Positions 1-10,490 of a stretch of DNA of 64,000 nucleotides are shown here, one piece after another. The translations under genes were made by a program, and so were the position numbers. Each line of letters starts with the position of its first letter. Position 1 is the stretch's first letter. Source of the stretch: Orientallactaga sibirica (Eukaryota > Chordata > Mammalia > Rodentia > Dipodidae). The DNA lies in contig JAEOAD010000029.1 of assembly GCA_036365145.1 (NCBI GenBank), forward strand, positions 26,334,001 to 26,398,000. Direction: 5' to 3'. The notes under the pieces were generated by a model that searched no databases, was not told the origin of the DNA, and saw only the letters and a program-made list of their open reading frames with translations.

Positions 1-618
1 GTTCCCAGACTGACTTGTAGATGGACTAATATCTCTCTCCCCTCCTCAGTGAGAATTAAATGTCTCTGGTAAAAATGAATTAACTTCCGTCAGTTGCCTG
101 TGCAGAGAAAGACTACGCTGATAAGAAAGACCACAGGCTTCCTTACTGACAGCTTCCTGAAATGTGATTTTTTTTTTTAAAAAGAGATAGCCATACTCCT
201 TTGGCCTAGTATTGAGTGTATGAGTGCCTCTTCCTTGGGAATTCCAAGGAATAGAATTTGAGATCAAATGTGATTTTTTGCCCCTGTTTGGACAAAACCT
301 GTAAGACCTTTCGAAGAAACCGCAGAATATCGGATAAGATAAACAAGGGATAATCCGCTCACAAGTCTAAAACCGCTACACAACACTCCTTATCATTTAC
401 CATCAGTAAAACTACTGTTCCAATTTACTAAGGCCATGGCTACAGTCTGACCACGTTAAGTGATAAGATGTTTAGGATTGCCCAGAGATTGCTCAATATT
501 TTCTCTCTGACTTACACTGTGTTTAGTCTCAGGCTGGACATGATTGCAAACAAATTCCTCCCTCATCTGGTGGGATATGCAATTGTGCTAGAGTTAAATA
601 GTATCAATGGTCTCCAAT
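1..618. other. Unassigned unique-looking DNA
   Basis: AT-rich sequence without a recognisable repeat, exon or RNA gene. The short ORFs on both strands lack splice context, codon structure or family similarity, and I read them as chance. Confidence 0.5.
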
Positions 619-629
619 TTGAAGACATT

Positions 630-1019
630 AAAAAAAATATTTTATTTTATTATTTATTTGAGAGGGGGAGAGAGAGGAAGAGGCAGATAGAGAGAATAGG
701 CATATCAGCTACTCCTGCCACTGCAAAGAACTCCAGATGTGCCATTTTGTGCATCTGGCTTTACATGGGTACTGGGGAATTGAACTGGGGTCCTTAGGCT
801 TTCCAGGCAAGCACTTTATCCACTAAGCCATCTCTCCAGCCCTTGATTTTTTTTTGTTTTGTTTTGTTTTTCAAGATAGGGTCTTACTGTAGCCCAGGCT
901 GAACTGGAATTCAATTCACTATGCAGTCTTAGGGTGGCCTGGAACTCATGGTGATCCTCCTGCCTCTGCCTCCTGAGTACTGGTATTAAAGGCATGTGCC
1001 ACTACACCTGGCCTTCTCC
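630..1019 (-). repeat. Fused B1 + SINE-A insertion
   Basis: Two SINEs lie head to tail on the minus strand. SINE-A occupies about 630-842 (tail at the low coordinate, conserved head CCATCTCTCCAGCCC at the high end) and a B1 occupies about 846-1017. A single 11-bp duplication, TTGAAGACATT, flanks the pair at 619-629 and 1020-1030, and no extra copy of it lies between them. On the transcribed strand the order is B1, a short A-rich linker, then SINE-A with its tail. This fits one retrotransposition of a dimeric transcript, or a B1 landing exactly at the 5' end of the older SINE-A. Confidence 0.8.
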
Positions 1020-1291
1020 TTGAAGACATTTTAAACAAAATTCTCCCTGAGTCTTCACTTTATAATTCAACATCTTGTTTCATTTAATTAGTAAAATGCA
1101 TATTGCAAAAATATTCACTGATTTTGATGAATTTGAATTTCATGAAGACAGGGATTTTAACTTGTTTTGTACACTGTTGTATCTCTAGCCCCTAGAGCAG
1201 CTTGTCACACAAAAAGAAAACTCATTATGTGTTGAGCTGAATTAATACATAAACAAATAGTAGTGTGCACATTATTTTTGGAGTCCACAAT

Positions 1292-1485
1292 TTTTTTATT
1301 TTATTGTATTTATTTATTTGAGGGGGGGAGAAAAATGGGCATGCCAGGGCCTCTAGTGACTGCAAACAAACTCCAGACACATGCGCCACCTTGTGCATCT
1401 GGCTTATGTGGGTACTGGAGAATTGAACCTGGGTCCTTAGGCTTTGCGGGTAAGCACTTTAGCCACTAAGCCATTGCTCCAACCC
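1292..1485 (-). repeat. SINE-A
   Basis: tRNA-headed SINE read on the minus strand: T-rich tail start, GA-rich stretch, the core GTGCATCTGGCTTATGTGGG, and a degenerate head ending near 1485. Similar flanks (tccacaattt at about 1283, tcaacaaatttt at about 1489) look like a mutated target duplication. Confidence 0.85.
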
Positions 1486-1489
1486 TAGT

Positions 1490-2860
1490 CAACAAATTTT
1501 GATAGGCCTAAGGATATTTCAGACCCCTGTAAAAACTATATTACACCTCATTTCTGTACCTCAGGTGAGGGAATTGCACTAGTCAGTAACTATTATCTTA
1601 ATATGCACATTGAGTTTGGGGATTGACAGATTTGGATTTATATTTCAAGTCAGCCACCAGGTTTCAGGTTTTCTCACGAAGGTGGAGATAAAATTCTGTA
1701 TCTTAGTGCCTTAAGCAATTAGTATATATAAAGCTCTCCTTGTAAGGACTCAAAAAATAGTGTAAAGTTCTTATTAAAGATAGTAGCTTGTCTTCACATG
1801 GCAGGATGTTATTTTGAGGGGTTTCAAGTCTCAGGTGTAGAACAAAAACATATTTCCATTTGCCTCAAAACTTTGGCTAAAGCTCTAAAGCTGAGGGACA
1901 TGGGCTGTAAGTACCCCCACATCGTAAGGCGGGCGCTCCAAGAGCTGCTTCTTCCCAGACTTAGATAAGTGCCCAAATTTGTAGCAATGCAGTACTCGAG
2001 TACGAAAATGACTAGAATTCATTGATTGAGGTGATTGAGTCTACTGGATCTTGAGTTGTTAGTCTAATGTTCCCCATTCCTTCCTGATCCAGCCAAGTTA
2101 ATAAGGAAAGGCTCCTTACCAGCAAAGACTAGCATTGCATTCCAGGCTAAACCCTACAAAGCTGAGGAACTGATGAGCCCAACTCAGTACCTGAAAGTAG
2201 ATCTTAGTCAAAGAATGCTTGGGAAAACTTAAATTTGAAAGGCAGACCTCGATGTAGAGATTGATGCCAAGAGATGTGGGGTCTTTACATACACTTTACA
2301 CTTGATTTTATTATAAGTCCTGATTCTGCCAGCATTCCAGAGCCTTTTCCTTTCACCAGAGTTTTTCCTAGCTCTCTGGAGTAATGCTAGGATGTGTTGG
2401 ATGTGGGAGAAGCAAGGATTAGTCCTTTAGGTTACCAGTATCTCCTGATATATACCTCTTTGTACCTGTGATAGTCAAGCTACCACAGCTCCTGCTTGTA
2501 AGAGCCCTTTTGGTCTTGCTGTGTTTACTACTCAGGGCTCTTTTCAGATATGAAAACTTTTCAGCCTTCTCTGAGCCACAAGAAACATCCCTGCTTTCCC
2601 TGACACAATTTAGCTGCATCTTGGGTCCCACTTCATGGACCCCTCAAACCTGTTTGATTCTTTTGCTTAAATAACTCCCTCCACCTCCAATCTGGGGAAG
2701 TGAGAGTGAGCAGATAAATATCTGAACTCTCCTATCTTCTCTTCCTCTCATTTTCTGCTCTTGAGCACATTAACTCACAAATTTGTCCTAAACCAATGTT
2801 ATTTCTGTGTCATGTCTCTAAAATATACATCCCTTTCAGGAGTAGTGGACTGAGAATGCC
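1490..2860. other. Unassigned unique-looking DNA
   Basis: About 1.4 kb of non-repetitive sequence. I see no exon with a convincing splice pair, no CpG cluster and no RNA gene. The overlapping 70-aa and 68-aa ORFs at 2419-2674 on opposite strands have no recognisable domain. Confidence 0.5.
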
Positions 2861-2867
2861 AAATACA

Positions 2868-3143
2868 AAGGGATAGCTCAGTTTGTAAAGTGACCTGAGT
2901 TTGATGCCCAGAACTCATGAAAAAACCACAAATGGTGGCATGTGCCTATAATCCAAGCACTGGAGAGGCAGAAATAATCATATCCCTGGGGCTTGCTGGC
3001 CAGCCAGCCTGGCCTATTTGGCAAGTTCCAGGCCAATGAGAGACCCTGTCTCAACAACAACAAGTACATAGTACCTAAAGAACAACACTCAAAGTTGTCC
3101 TCTGGCCTATGAGTACACACATTGCATGTATACTCCTACCCAC
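2868..3143 (+). repeat. B4-type composite SINE
   Basis: Old rodent SINE: a tRNA-like head (GGATAGCTCAGTTTGTAAAG) is followed by a B1-like centre (GTGGCATGTGCCTATAATCC) and the characteristic B4-type tail with GTTGTCCTCTGGCCT near 3096. Divergence from the consensus I remember makes it older than the B1 and SINE-A copies here. Confidence 0.75.
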
Positions 3144-3177
<34 letters not shown>

Positions 3178-3179
3178 CC
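3144..3179. repeat. (CAA)n microsatellite
   Basis: About twelve CAA units follow the B4 tail. They create an ORF with a polyglutamine run on the + strand and a polycysteine run on the minus strand. Both are repeat artefacts. Confidence 0.95.
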
Positions 3180-3590
3180 AAAAGAAAATGGTGGAGGAGC
3201 AGAAGTGCAAATATTAACCAAAGAAAACTGGGGGAGGAAAGCACCTATTAATATTACAGAGCATGCTGCTCCGTTTTTGTGTGCATTTACCCCGAGAAAG
3301 TCTAACTTGACTACCTGTAAATGGAATGAAAAGAACCACCTCTGCATCCATTCTGCAAACCTTGTGCTCAGGGGAGGGGATCCTTTTAAAGAGACTTGCA
3401 GTTGTCTCATCTCCGGTGTATTTGAGATACGTGAAGAGAAACCTATTTGCAGGCAAGAGAAGCTGTGGCCTCTAGGGCTGAGGAGACGGCCGGAGCCCTC
3501 AGGCCCTGTTCTGGATTTCTCTAATCCATGCTGGGGATGGATTTTCAACTGAAGTGCAGCCTTAGCAAGAGACAGCATGAATTACAACAC
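3180..3590. other. Unassigned DNA
   Basis: No repeat family recognised. The + strand ORF running to 3552 begins in the (CAA)n repeat and shows no domain or splice signal supporting a coding exon. Confidence 0.45.
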
Positions 3591-3594
3591 AATT

Positions 3595-3770
3595 CTTTTT
3601 TAAAAGATATTTTTATTTATTTGAGAGAGAAAAAGACAGAGTAGAAGAGAATGAGTGCACCGGGCCTCTAGCCACTGTGCATCCAGCTTTACGTGGATAC
3701 TGGGGAATTGAACCTGGGTTCTTGGGCTTTGCAGGCAATCATCTCAACAGCTGAGACATCTCTCCAGCCC
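3595..3770 (-). repeat. SINE-A
   Basis: Minus-strand tRNA-headed SINE with TTATTTATTTGAGAGAGA at the tail side and CATCTCTCCAGCCC at the head. The flanks share CACAATTCT (about 3587 and 3777), the expected target duplication. Confidence 0.85.
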
Positions 3771-3789
3771 TCATAGCACAATTCTAACC

Positions 3790-4214
3790 AACACTCCTGG
3801 ATGATTTGAGCAAAGGCAGAATCCCCCATGTCAAGGTAAGAAACTTTCTGGCATGTACATACAGGGCCATCATCAAAGTCAATGGCAGATTATTGAATGA
3901 TTGGTTCCCCTCCATCTGTCTGAGGGAGGGTTTATGTCTTCATTAGACCAAAGGTATGAGCATACCCTGTCCCCAAATACAAATGAGTTCCAAATATCAT
4001 TTCTTTTCCTGATACATCAGCCCTGTTGCAGCTTTGCCTGCCCCTCCCTCCATCCCCTTTCCCAGAAGCACACTAGGATCTGCTGGGGACCAAGCCTTTT
4101 AATGGGCAGAGAAGAGAGTAAGACATGCCAGAAGAAGAGACTCAGCTGTTTGTCATGGGCACAATGACTGTGTTGGCCAAGGCTTTTAGAATTGTCCTGT
4201 GTTAGACCAAGATA
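3790..4214. other. Unassigned DNA
   Basis: No recognised repeat or exon. The opposite-strand ORFs at 3901-4262 show no family features. Confidence 0.4.
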
Positions 4215-4425
4215 ACCAAGTCTCTCCATTCCTGGACATGATGCATGGGCAAACATGAGCATCCCTGGGAGAGAGTGTGATCATGGCTGAGTCACCCTGC
4301 GCTCTTGCCTTCCTTGCCATGATGGATTGTACTCTCAAACAGTGAGCCAAAGTTAACCCTTTCCCTCTTACATTTCTTCTTGTCAGGGATTTGGTCACAG
4401 CAACACAGAAAGTAGCACAGGGTAG
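4215..4425 (+). repeat. MaLR-type LTR, 3' portion
   Basis: Contains the arrangement typical of rodent MaLR (ORR1/MT) LTR 3' ends: CATGATGGATTGTACTCTCAAAC, then GTGAGCCAAAGTTAACCC (a mutated AATAAACCC signal), then TTTGGTCACAGCAACACAGAAAGTAG. The 5' boundary is not clear. Confidence 0.65.
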
Positions 4426-4499
4426 CTGGTCACATTGTATCCACAGTCAGGGATCAGAGCGATGAACGCTGGTGCTCAGCTCACTTTCTTTTTTTCTTC

Positions 4500-4645
4500 T
4501 GTCTGAGACTCCAGCCCATGGAATGGTTCCACCCACAGTTCAATTAACCTAACCTAGTAAATCCCTCACAGATATCCCCAGAAATTTGTTCCCATGATGA
4601 CTCTAAATCTTGTCAAGCTGACAAGTAATATTAACCATCTCAGTT
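4500..4645 (-). repeat. Possible old MaLR-like LTR fragment
   Basis: The block ending CTTGTCAAGCTGACAAGTAATATTAACCATCTCA resembles the start of an old rodent LTR read on the minus strand. Recognition is from memory and the sequence is degraded. Confidence 0.35.
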
Positions 4646-4649
4646 AGGT

Positions 4650-5600
4650 TACCTCTGCATTCAGAAAATATTTGAAAAAATAGGGAGGGGGCTCAGAGAG
4701 CTGAAGGCTCTCTGCCATCAATTCTCCCAGTAACGGGCATTGTAGCACCTGGGTGATGCATTACAGTATCTGTCACATGTCCCTTTCCAGAGAAAGCAAG
4801 TCAGTCCTCAGCAAAGCCATAAAGAAGAAAGCTTGGCTTGGCCCCATTCAATGACCTCCGTTCTGTGAAGGTGACTCCATTCTTTTTCCCTAAATAGCCA
4901 AGACTTTCATATTGTCCAGAACTGGCCCTGACCATTCTCCCACCAATTCTAAGAACTTCTGCAGTCTTTTGCCCTATTTCTCAGGGCAATGCTAGCTCAT
5001 AGGGATTGGATACAATAGGGCTTTGTTCTCATTTAGTAACTAGTCCCTCCAAAATCACATCTGCCTTTAATTTAGATTGACAAAATCTCCACACAAATTA
5101 GTGATTCATGTTGAAAATTCCAGACAGACATCAGGAGAGAACAGTGTTCTTTGAGACCTGTGAATGTGGCTGAAGACCTTGTGACTCACTCTGTGGCCTC
5201 AAAGATTGGGGGGAACAAGAAAACCAAAGAAGACCCCCAGGACTTTGTTCTATAAAGAAAGATAAATAGGGACCTGTGGCCTATGAAAAGGAAAGAGGAG
5301 AGTTTCTACAAAACTAGTTATGGTCTGATAAATAATTTCAAGATGGAAAAGACGGACTCATGTCCCAGAAGACCAAAAGATGCCACAGGAAACATCTCCA
5401 GGTTATTGATGCCCTGCCCTAGGCTGCATCGACTTCGTGTTCAGTGTTTCAATGACATGAGGCTATGAACCTTCATTCTCTCTCTTTCTCTCTGTGTGTG
5501 TACATATGTGTGTATGTATGTTTCTATATCAAATGAATGTTTTTGACTTAAATTGATAAGCTCTTCTTGGATTCAATAGGAGGCATTCCCTTTGGAAACC
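4650..5600. other. Unassigned DNA with a short pyrimidine/TG tract
   Basis: No exon or repeat family identified. A CT-rich then TG-rich simple stretch sits at about 5475-5520. The + strand 61-aa ORF at 5283-5468 has no domain. Confidence 0.45.
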
Positions 5601-5607
5601 ATTTTGG

Positions 5608-5609
<2 letters not shown>

Positions 5610-5647
<38 letters not shown>
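5610..5647. repeat. (CA)n microsatellite, left arm
   Basis: Dinucleotide repeat ending at the edge of the LTR at 5648. A matching (CA)n resumes at about 6019, so the LTR sits within the microsatellite. Confidence 0.9.
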
Positions 5648-5648
<1 letters not shown>

Positions 5649-6016
5649 GTGGTCCCCCCCAAGGCCAGCTCAGGAGGGACGGTAGGGTCTCTGCCGAGTC
5701 GGGGTGAGCAGCTCAGACTCACAACACAGACTCGGAGTTGGGTGAAAGCGGGAAGCGAGACTCCGCAAACTCATTTATTTAGGAAAATGCACGTGGGTTT
5801 TAAGGGGCTGGATAATCCTTGTATGGGATGGTCCCCTTTTTGTGAACAATGACAGCCTGTCTCTGGATAGGACATCTTGTAGTAGGCTTCTCGCGAGCAT
5901 GGGACTGTAGTTGTTGTCACACCAAGCCTGCGCAGAATGCCATTTTCACAGAAGCCACTTCCTGTTTTCTTCTGCCATGCGGTCTGGCTAGGACTAGGCC
6001 TGTATTGTGCCATACA
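5648..6016 (-). repeat. ERV LTR inserted in a (CA)n tract
   Basis: On the minus strand this 369-bp block begins TGTATGGCACAATACAGG and ends GGGGGGACCACA, so it has TG...CA termini. It carries an AATAAA signal (CCTAAATAAATGAG, near 5777-5790) and a GC-richer R/U5-like end. (CA)n lies on both sides. A clean 6-bp duplication cannot be read, as expected where slippage alters the flanks. Organisation is of the ERVK/ERV1 type, but the family is not assigned. No internal viral genes are present, so it looks like a solo LTR. Confidence 0.7.
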
Positions 6017-6043
6017 TACACACACACACACACACACACACAC
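6017..6043. repeat. (CA)n microsatellite, right arm
   Basis: Continues the dinucleotide array interrupted by the LTR at 5648-6016. Confidence 0.9.
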
Positions 6044-6195
6044 CTTCATAGATCTAGTTTGAGAAGATACTTCTCTTATATGGCTTCCACTATACATAAA
6101 TTCTGGGTCACTACCTACTCACAGGACCATTATAAGGAATAGAAAGAGGAACACACACACAAAATGACATTGCATACTTAGCCCATTGAAGGTTA

Positions 6196-6261
6196 TTTTT
6201 TTTTTTAAATATTTTATTTTTTATTTATTTATTTGAGAGAGAGAGATACAGAAATAGGCAG

Positions 6262-6295
<34 letters not shown>

Positions 6296-6506
6296 GGTGC
6301 GCCAGGGCCTCCAGCCACTGCAAACGAACTCCAAATGCATGCACCCCCTTGTGCATCTGGCTTACGTGGGTCCTGGAGAATTGAGCCTCGAACCGGGGTC
6401 CTTAGGCTCCATAGGCAAGCGTTTAACCACTAAGCCATCTCTCCAGCCCTGAAGGTTATTTTTTTAAAGATTTTATTTTCATTTATTTATTTGAGACAGA
6501 GAGAGT

Positions 6507-6538
<32 letters not shown>

Positions 6539-6690
6539 ATGGGTACACCAGGACTTCCAGCCACTGCAAACGAACTCCAGATGCATGTGCCATCATGTGC
6601 ATCTGGCTTATGTGGGATCTAGAGAATTGAACCTGGGTTCTTAGGCTTCACAGGCATGTGCCTTAACTGCTAAGCCATCTCTTCAGCCCC
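6196..6690 (-). repeat. Two SINE-A copies stacked in tandem
   Basis: The first copy spans about 6197-6449 and the second about 6462-6690, both on the minus strand with long GA tracts. TGAAGGTTATTTTTT stands at about 6187-6201 and again at 6450-6464, the duplication of the first insertion. The second copy's tail starts directly in that T-run, showing repeated use of one T-rich site. Confidence 0.85.
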
Positions 6691-7097
6691 CATGGAAAGC
6701 TCTTGATAAATGACAGTTCACCTCCCTTCTGATCCAGTTAGCTTACTTGTATAGTAATATTATAGCTGACAGCTAAGTAATGCCTCCAAGTGAAATAAGT
6801 GGTTGAAAGTTTGGGATCTTCCTGATGGCAAGAAAGGCACTTGTCTTGCTGGTAACGGGCAGCAATCCCAGGTTAAGAGTTATGTTTGCACCAACAACCA
6901 CTCAGGACAGGAAATAGCTTGTTGGAGATGAGGGTGTGACTCATAGCACCTTGCAGATATGGATCTAACTGGAGCTGCAGGTTTCACAGTCAATTTGCTC
7001 TTCCTGGAGTGCTCAGAGAGTACAGCTTCATCGCAGAGGCCTTCCTTGCCTTCTTTTCTGGCTTGCCAGAAGCATTCAGGTATACAAGAGAAAGCAG
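6691..7097. other. Unassigned DNA
   Basis: No repeat family or exon recognised. Confidence 0.4.
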
Positions 7098-7110
7098 TTA
7101 AAAATACAGG

Positions 7111-7350
7111 TGTTGGGCTGGACAGATTGCTTAGCAGTTAAGGCATTTGCCTATGAAGCCAAAGACCCAGGTTCAAATCCCCAGGACCCACATAAGCCAG
7201 GTGTACAAAGTGGCTCATCCATCTGGAGGTCGTTTGCAGTGGATGAAGGCCCTGGAGTGCCCATTCTCTCTCTCTCTTTCTCTGTCTATATATCTATCTG
7301 CCTCTTTCTCTCCCTCTCTCAAATAAATAAAAAGCAAAAGCAAATTTTTA
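7111..7350 (+). repeat. SINE-A
   Basis: Begins GGGCTGGACAGATTGCTTAG, then the GAAGCCAAAGACCCAGGTTC region that resembles a tRNA B box, a CT-rich block and AAATAAATAAAAAG. TAAAAATACAGGT flanks both sides (about 7099 and 7350), a clean duplication. The same insertion creates a spurious 93-aa ORF. Confidence 0.9.
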
Positions 7351-7376
7351 AAAATACAGGTTTTAATTGGAAGATA

Positions 7377-7835
7377 GGAGAGAGGACATAGCTCAGTGGT
7401 AAAATGTTAGCATGAGGACCCTAGTTTGATCCCAGAACCCACATTAAAAAAAAAAAAAAGCTAGGCATGGCGGCGCACACCTTTAATCCCAGCACTTGGG
7501 AGGCAGAGGTAGGAGGATCATTGTGAGTTTGAGGCCACCCTGAGACTCCATAGTGAATTCCAGGTCAGCCTGGACTAGAGCAAGACCCTGCCTCGAAAAA
7601 CCAACCAACCAAAAAAAAAAAAAAACCTAGCACTGTGGCAAATACAGGACTGAGAAGTCAGAGACAAGACACACCAATTCCTGGAGCTCAGTGGCCAGCT
7701 AGTCTAGCCTAATCAGCCAGCTCCTTTCTCAAGGAAGAAAAATGGATGGCATTAGTTAGGAATGGCATCCAAGGTTGTCCTCTGACCTGCATGCATACAC
7801 ATGAACATGTACCTGTACATACACACACACAAGCA
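7377..7835 (+). repeat. B4-type SINE split by a B1
   Basis: The B4 head (GGACATAGCTCAGTGGTAAA) runs to about 7445. The right half resumes at about 7626 with CCTAGCACTGTGGCAAATAC and ends with GTTGTCCTCTGACCTGCATG plus an AC-rich tail. The interruption is the B1 at 7460-7625. Confidence 0.75.
7460..7625 (+). repeat. B1 SINE inside a B4
   Basis: GCTAGGCATGGCGGCGCACACC start, TTTAATCCCAGCACTTGGG core and an A-rich tail with a CCAACCAACC interruption. AAAAAGCTAG and AAAAACCTAG at the two edges look like the duplicated target. Confidence 0.85.
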
Positions 7836-7923
7836 CATAAAAATTAAAATCAAATAAAAAGAAAGTGAGAGGTAAACACATTTTATTCTGAAAATCAACC
7901 CAAACTGAAGAAGCAATATCTGT

Positions 7924-8010
7924 CAAGTGAGTTTGAGGCCAACCTGGAGCTACAGAGTGAGTTCCTGGTCAGCCTGGACTAAAGTGAGACCATGCCTTAG
8001 AAAAAAAAAG
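7924..8010 (+). repeat. B1 3' fragment
   Basis: Starts within the element at GTGAGTTTGAGGCCAACCTG and ends in a short A-run. 5' truncated. Confidence 0.75.
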
Positions 8011-8131
8011 ATACCCATCAGAGCAGAAAGAAATGACATGCTCTAAGTTAACTAGGAAACAACCAACCTAGAGTCAAGAGTGTAAATGTGCAGATGGAGC
8101 TGAGAAAATTGCTCAGTTTGTGTTGGGTTGG

Positions 8132-8512
8132 TGTAGCAGACAGCTTCAGGTTCGCTGAGATGAACTTCCAGACCAGGCACAGTTATGGAGGAAGGGATAT
8201 TATTTATTGAAGCTTACAGATCCAGGGGAAGTTCCATAATGGCAGAAGAAGCCACCTGCTCTCCACAGGGCCAAGCAGAGAGAGAAACCAACCAGCCACC
8301 ACAGCACACAGAGCAAAACTACAGCCAAAAGGTCACACAGCACACTTCAGGAACTCCTGCTAGGCACATTTGCATATCTTTACAATGGAATCTCAGATCC
8401 ACACCTTAAGACCAGCCCCCAGTGACATTGCCTCTAGCAAGGTGATTGCAGATGCAAACAATAACTAATAAAACACTGAATATATTGGGGGACATATATT
8501 CAAACTACCACA
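8132..8512 (-). repeat. Solo MaLR LTR with perfect 5-bp TSD
   Basis: Read on the minus strand it starts TGTGGTAGTTTGAATATATG and ends GAAGCTGTCTGCTACA, with AATAAATAA (GCTTCAATAAATAA) near 8190-8205. This is the MaLR-type LTR plan. GTTGG is present exactly at 8127-8131 and 8513-8517, the 5-bp duplication expected for the ERVL/MaLR class. No internal sequence remains, so it is a solo LTR of 381 bp. It is a different subfamily from the pair at 58710-60571. Confidence 0.85.
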
Positions 8513-8519
8513 GTTGGTC

Positions 8520-8611
8520 TCCGCCTCTTCCTCTTTCCATACCTCACCTTCACAGAACATAGTCATGTGGCATCCCTATGAGGGGATAGGAAAGAAGATA
8601 GCACAGTTTCA

Positions 8612-8644
<33 letters not shown>

Positions 8645-9970
8645 TACTTTTATTTTGAAATAGTTATAGATTTACAGGAAGCAAAAGTAAGGAGAGCCAT
8701 GGATTTTTAGGTGGTAAATGCTGTTTTGTTATACTCTACTGAGTGGTGGTGAAAGTTCTGGCCCCCACAAGCCACAAGGGAGAAGATGCCTCCTCCTGCT
8801 GGGTAAAAGGGGAAGCTTAGCATTCTCAAGGCCTTCACTGGCACCTTTGGTGGTGGCATTTATTATGTCCAAGTAGGAATGAAAGTTTCAGTTCCCTTAC
8901 TAGGTCTTTTCTCCCACTCTCCTGGTTGTAGGAGTTTGAGGTGGGGAGCAGGAAGGGGACATGTTACAGTTGAACAAGAATGGAAATGTGAGCTAATTAT
9001 TGAGTCCCTGATGTTTGGCTAAGATGAAGTAGTTATACTTCTATTTGTTAAGATTGTCTTACCAAAAAGGGCTTGTGTCATGAGTGGCATATGTAGGGCA
9101 AATCAGTTGCTCTGCATTTGGAATCAACATCAAGAGATTTCGGAAGCATAATTTTTTGGTACATGGGCAGCTGGTAATCGTTGGTCCCAGTGCCCTAAGA
9201 AAAAGAAAAAAACATGTCTTACCAGGCCGTTCTTCCCCTGTCTTTTGCCTAGAGCGAGCATGTTTTTCTACTCTGGTTAATATTTCTGAGTTGCTGACTT
9301 CTCTCCAGAACCTGGTCCAAGAGATACAAACAAGAAAGCTCAGGAAACTAATCACTTTATTATCTGTGGAGTTTCATGATCCCTAGTGATTGTGCCCTAA
9401 GATATTTCTTACATTTGTATCATATTTAATATGCCAGAATTTCATATGAAGGAATCACACTTGTGTCTACTTCCTTTGGTCTGGAATCAAAGTTCAGTAC
9501 TGCATAATGCATCAAATTCAAAGTGGGGTTTGAGCCCACATCTTAAGCTCATCAACATTTTGACATGGACGATGGAAGAAGGCAAACAAAAGTCGTCAAA
9601 ATAGAAGAGGGACAAGTTGGAAAGCAGAAGGGGTTCAGTGGGAGGGAGATGGAAAGGGGACAAGAGAAGGTAATGAAAGGGGATTATGATCAAATTACAA
9701 ATGTTCATGTAAGAAAATTGTAAATAAAAAAGTTTTAAAAAATCCCAAGCAGTCCTTTCCACAGCTGAGAATTGGCCCTGGAATGATCCTTTAAATACAT
9801 GTAAACAATGAACACCCATTCTAGCAGCTAAGAATGTTAGCCTACCGCAACAAGATTTGTCCAGGTATCTATAGCCTTGCAAAGCCACCAACCTTCTTCA
9901 TTCCTGGTGACCTATTGTTTGTTTGTTTGTTGTTGTTGTTGTTGTTGTTTTTTGCCAGACTTACCATGTT
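8520..9970. other. Unassigned DNA with poly-A and (GTT)n tracts
   Basis: An A-run of about 27 lies at 8616-8643. A (GTTT)/(GTT) array lies at about 9917-9950. The opposing ORFs at 9059-9386 and 9487-9891 show no recognised domain or splice context. Nothing else is identified in about 1.4 kb. Confidence 0.45.
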
Positions 9971-9974
9971 TGGG

Positions 9975-10490
9975 TGGTATGCTAATTTAAATGCAAAGTG
10001 TCCCCCATAGCTTCATGTATCTTGAATATTTAGTCACTAGCTGGTGGCAGTTTGAGAGATGGAGCCTTGCTATAGGAAGTATGTTGCTGGGGTTGGCTTG
10101 AAGTTTTTTTGTTGTTTTTTGTTTTTTGGTTTTTTGAGGTAGGGTTTCACTCTAGTCCAGGCTGACCTGGAATTCAATATGTAGTCTCAGGCTGGCCTCG
10201 AACTCTCGGCAATCCTCCCACCTCTGCCTCCCAAGTGCTGGAATTAAAGGTGTGCGCCACCACGCCCAGCCTTGACTTGAAGTTTATTAGCCTAGCTTGC
10301 CAGTGCTAAGCAGCTCACTCTTGCTGCCTTCTGCCAGCTGCTGTGGCAAGATGTGATGCCCAGCTTCTTTCATCTTTTCTCTGCCATGAAGAAACTTCTG
10401 TTAAGACTGTAAACAGAAATAAACCCTTTCAATCCCATCAGCAGCTTCTGGCTGGGGGCTTTTGTCCTAGCAACCAGACAGCAGGTGACC
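9975..10490 (+). repeat. MaLR-type LTR split by a B1
   Basis: The left half has TGCAAAGTGTCCCCCATAGC and GGCAGTTTGAGAGATGGAGCC. The right half has the ORR1/MLT-like CTCTGCCATGAAGAAACTTC and an AATAAACCCTTTC signal near 10421. The B1 at about 10105-10272 separates them. Confidence 0.65.
10105..10272 (-). repeat. B1 SINE inside the MaLR LTR
   Basis: T-rich tail at the low coordinate, then GAGGTAGGGTTTCACTCTAG and GTGCGCCACCACGCCCAGCC at the head. CTTGAAGTTT stands on both sides (about 10096 and 10275), the target duplication. Confidence 0.9.

Noticed and set aside
3109..3552. 147-aa ORF with a polyglutamine tract
   Set aside because: The tract is a (CAA)n repeat following a B4 SINE tail. There is no splice context, and the opposite strand is open as well with polycysteine.
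5849..6142. Opposing ORFs with TH/VC repeat runs around 5.6-6.1 kb
   Set aside because: They are translations of (CA)n and the LTR between the two arms.
7111..7200. tRNA-like sequence at SINE-A heads as tRNA genes
   Set aside because: Box-like sequences are followed by the SINE body, CT block and A-rich tail with target duplications. They do not fold into a complete functional tRNA.
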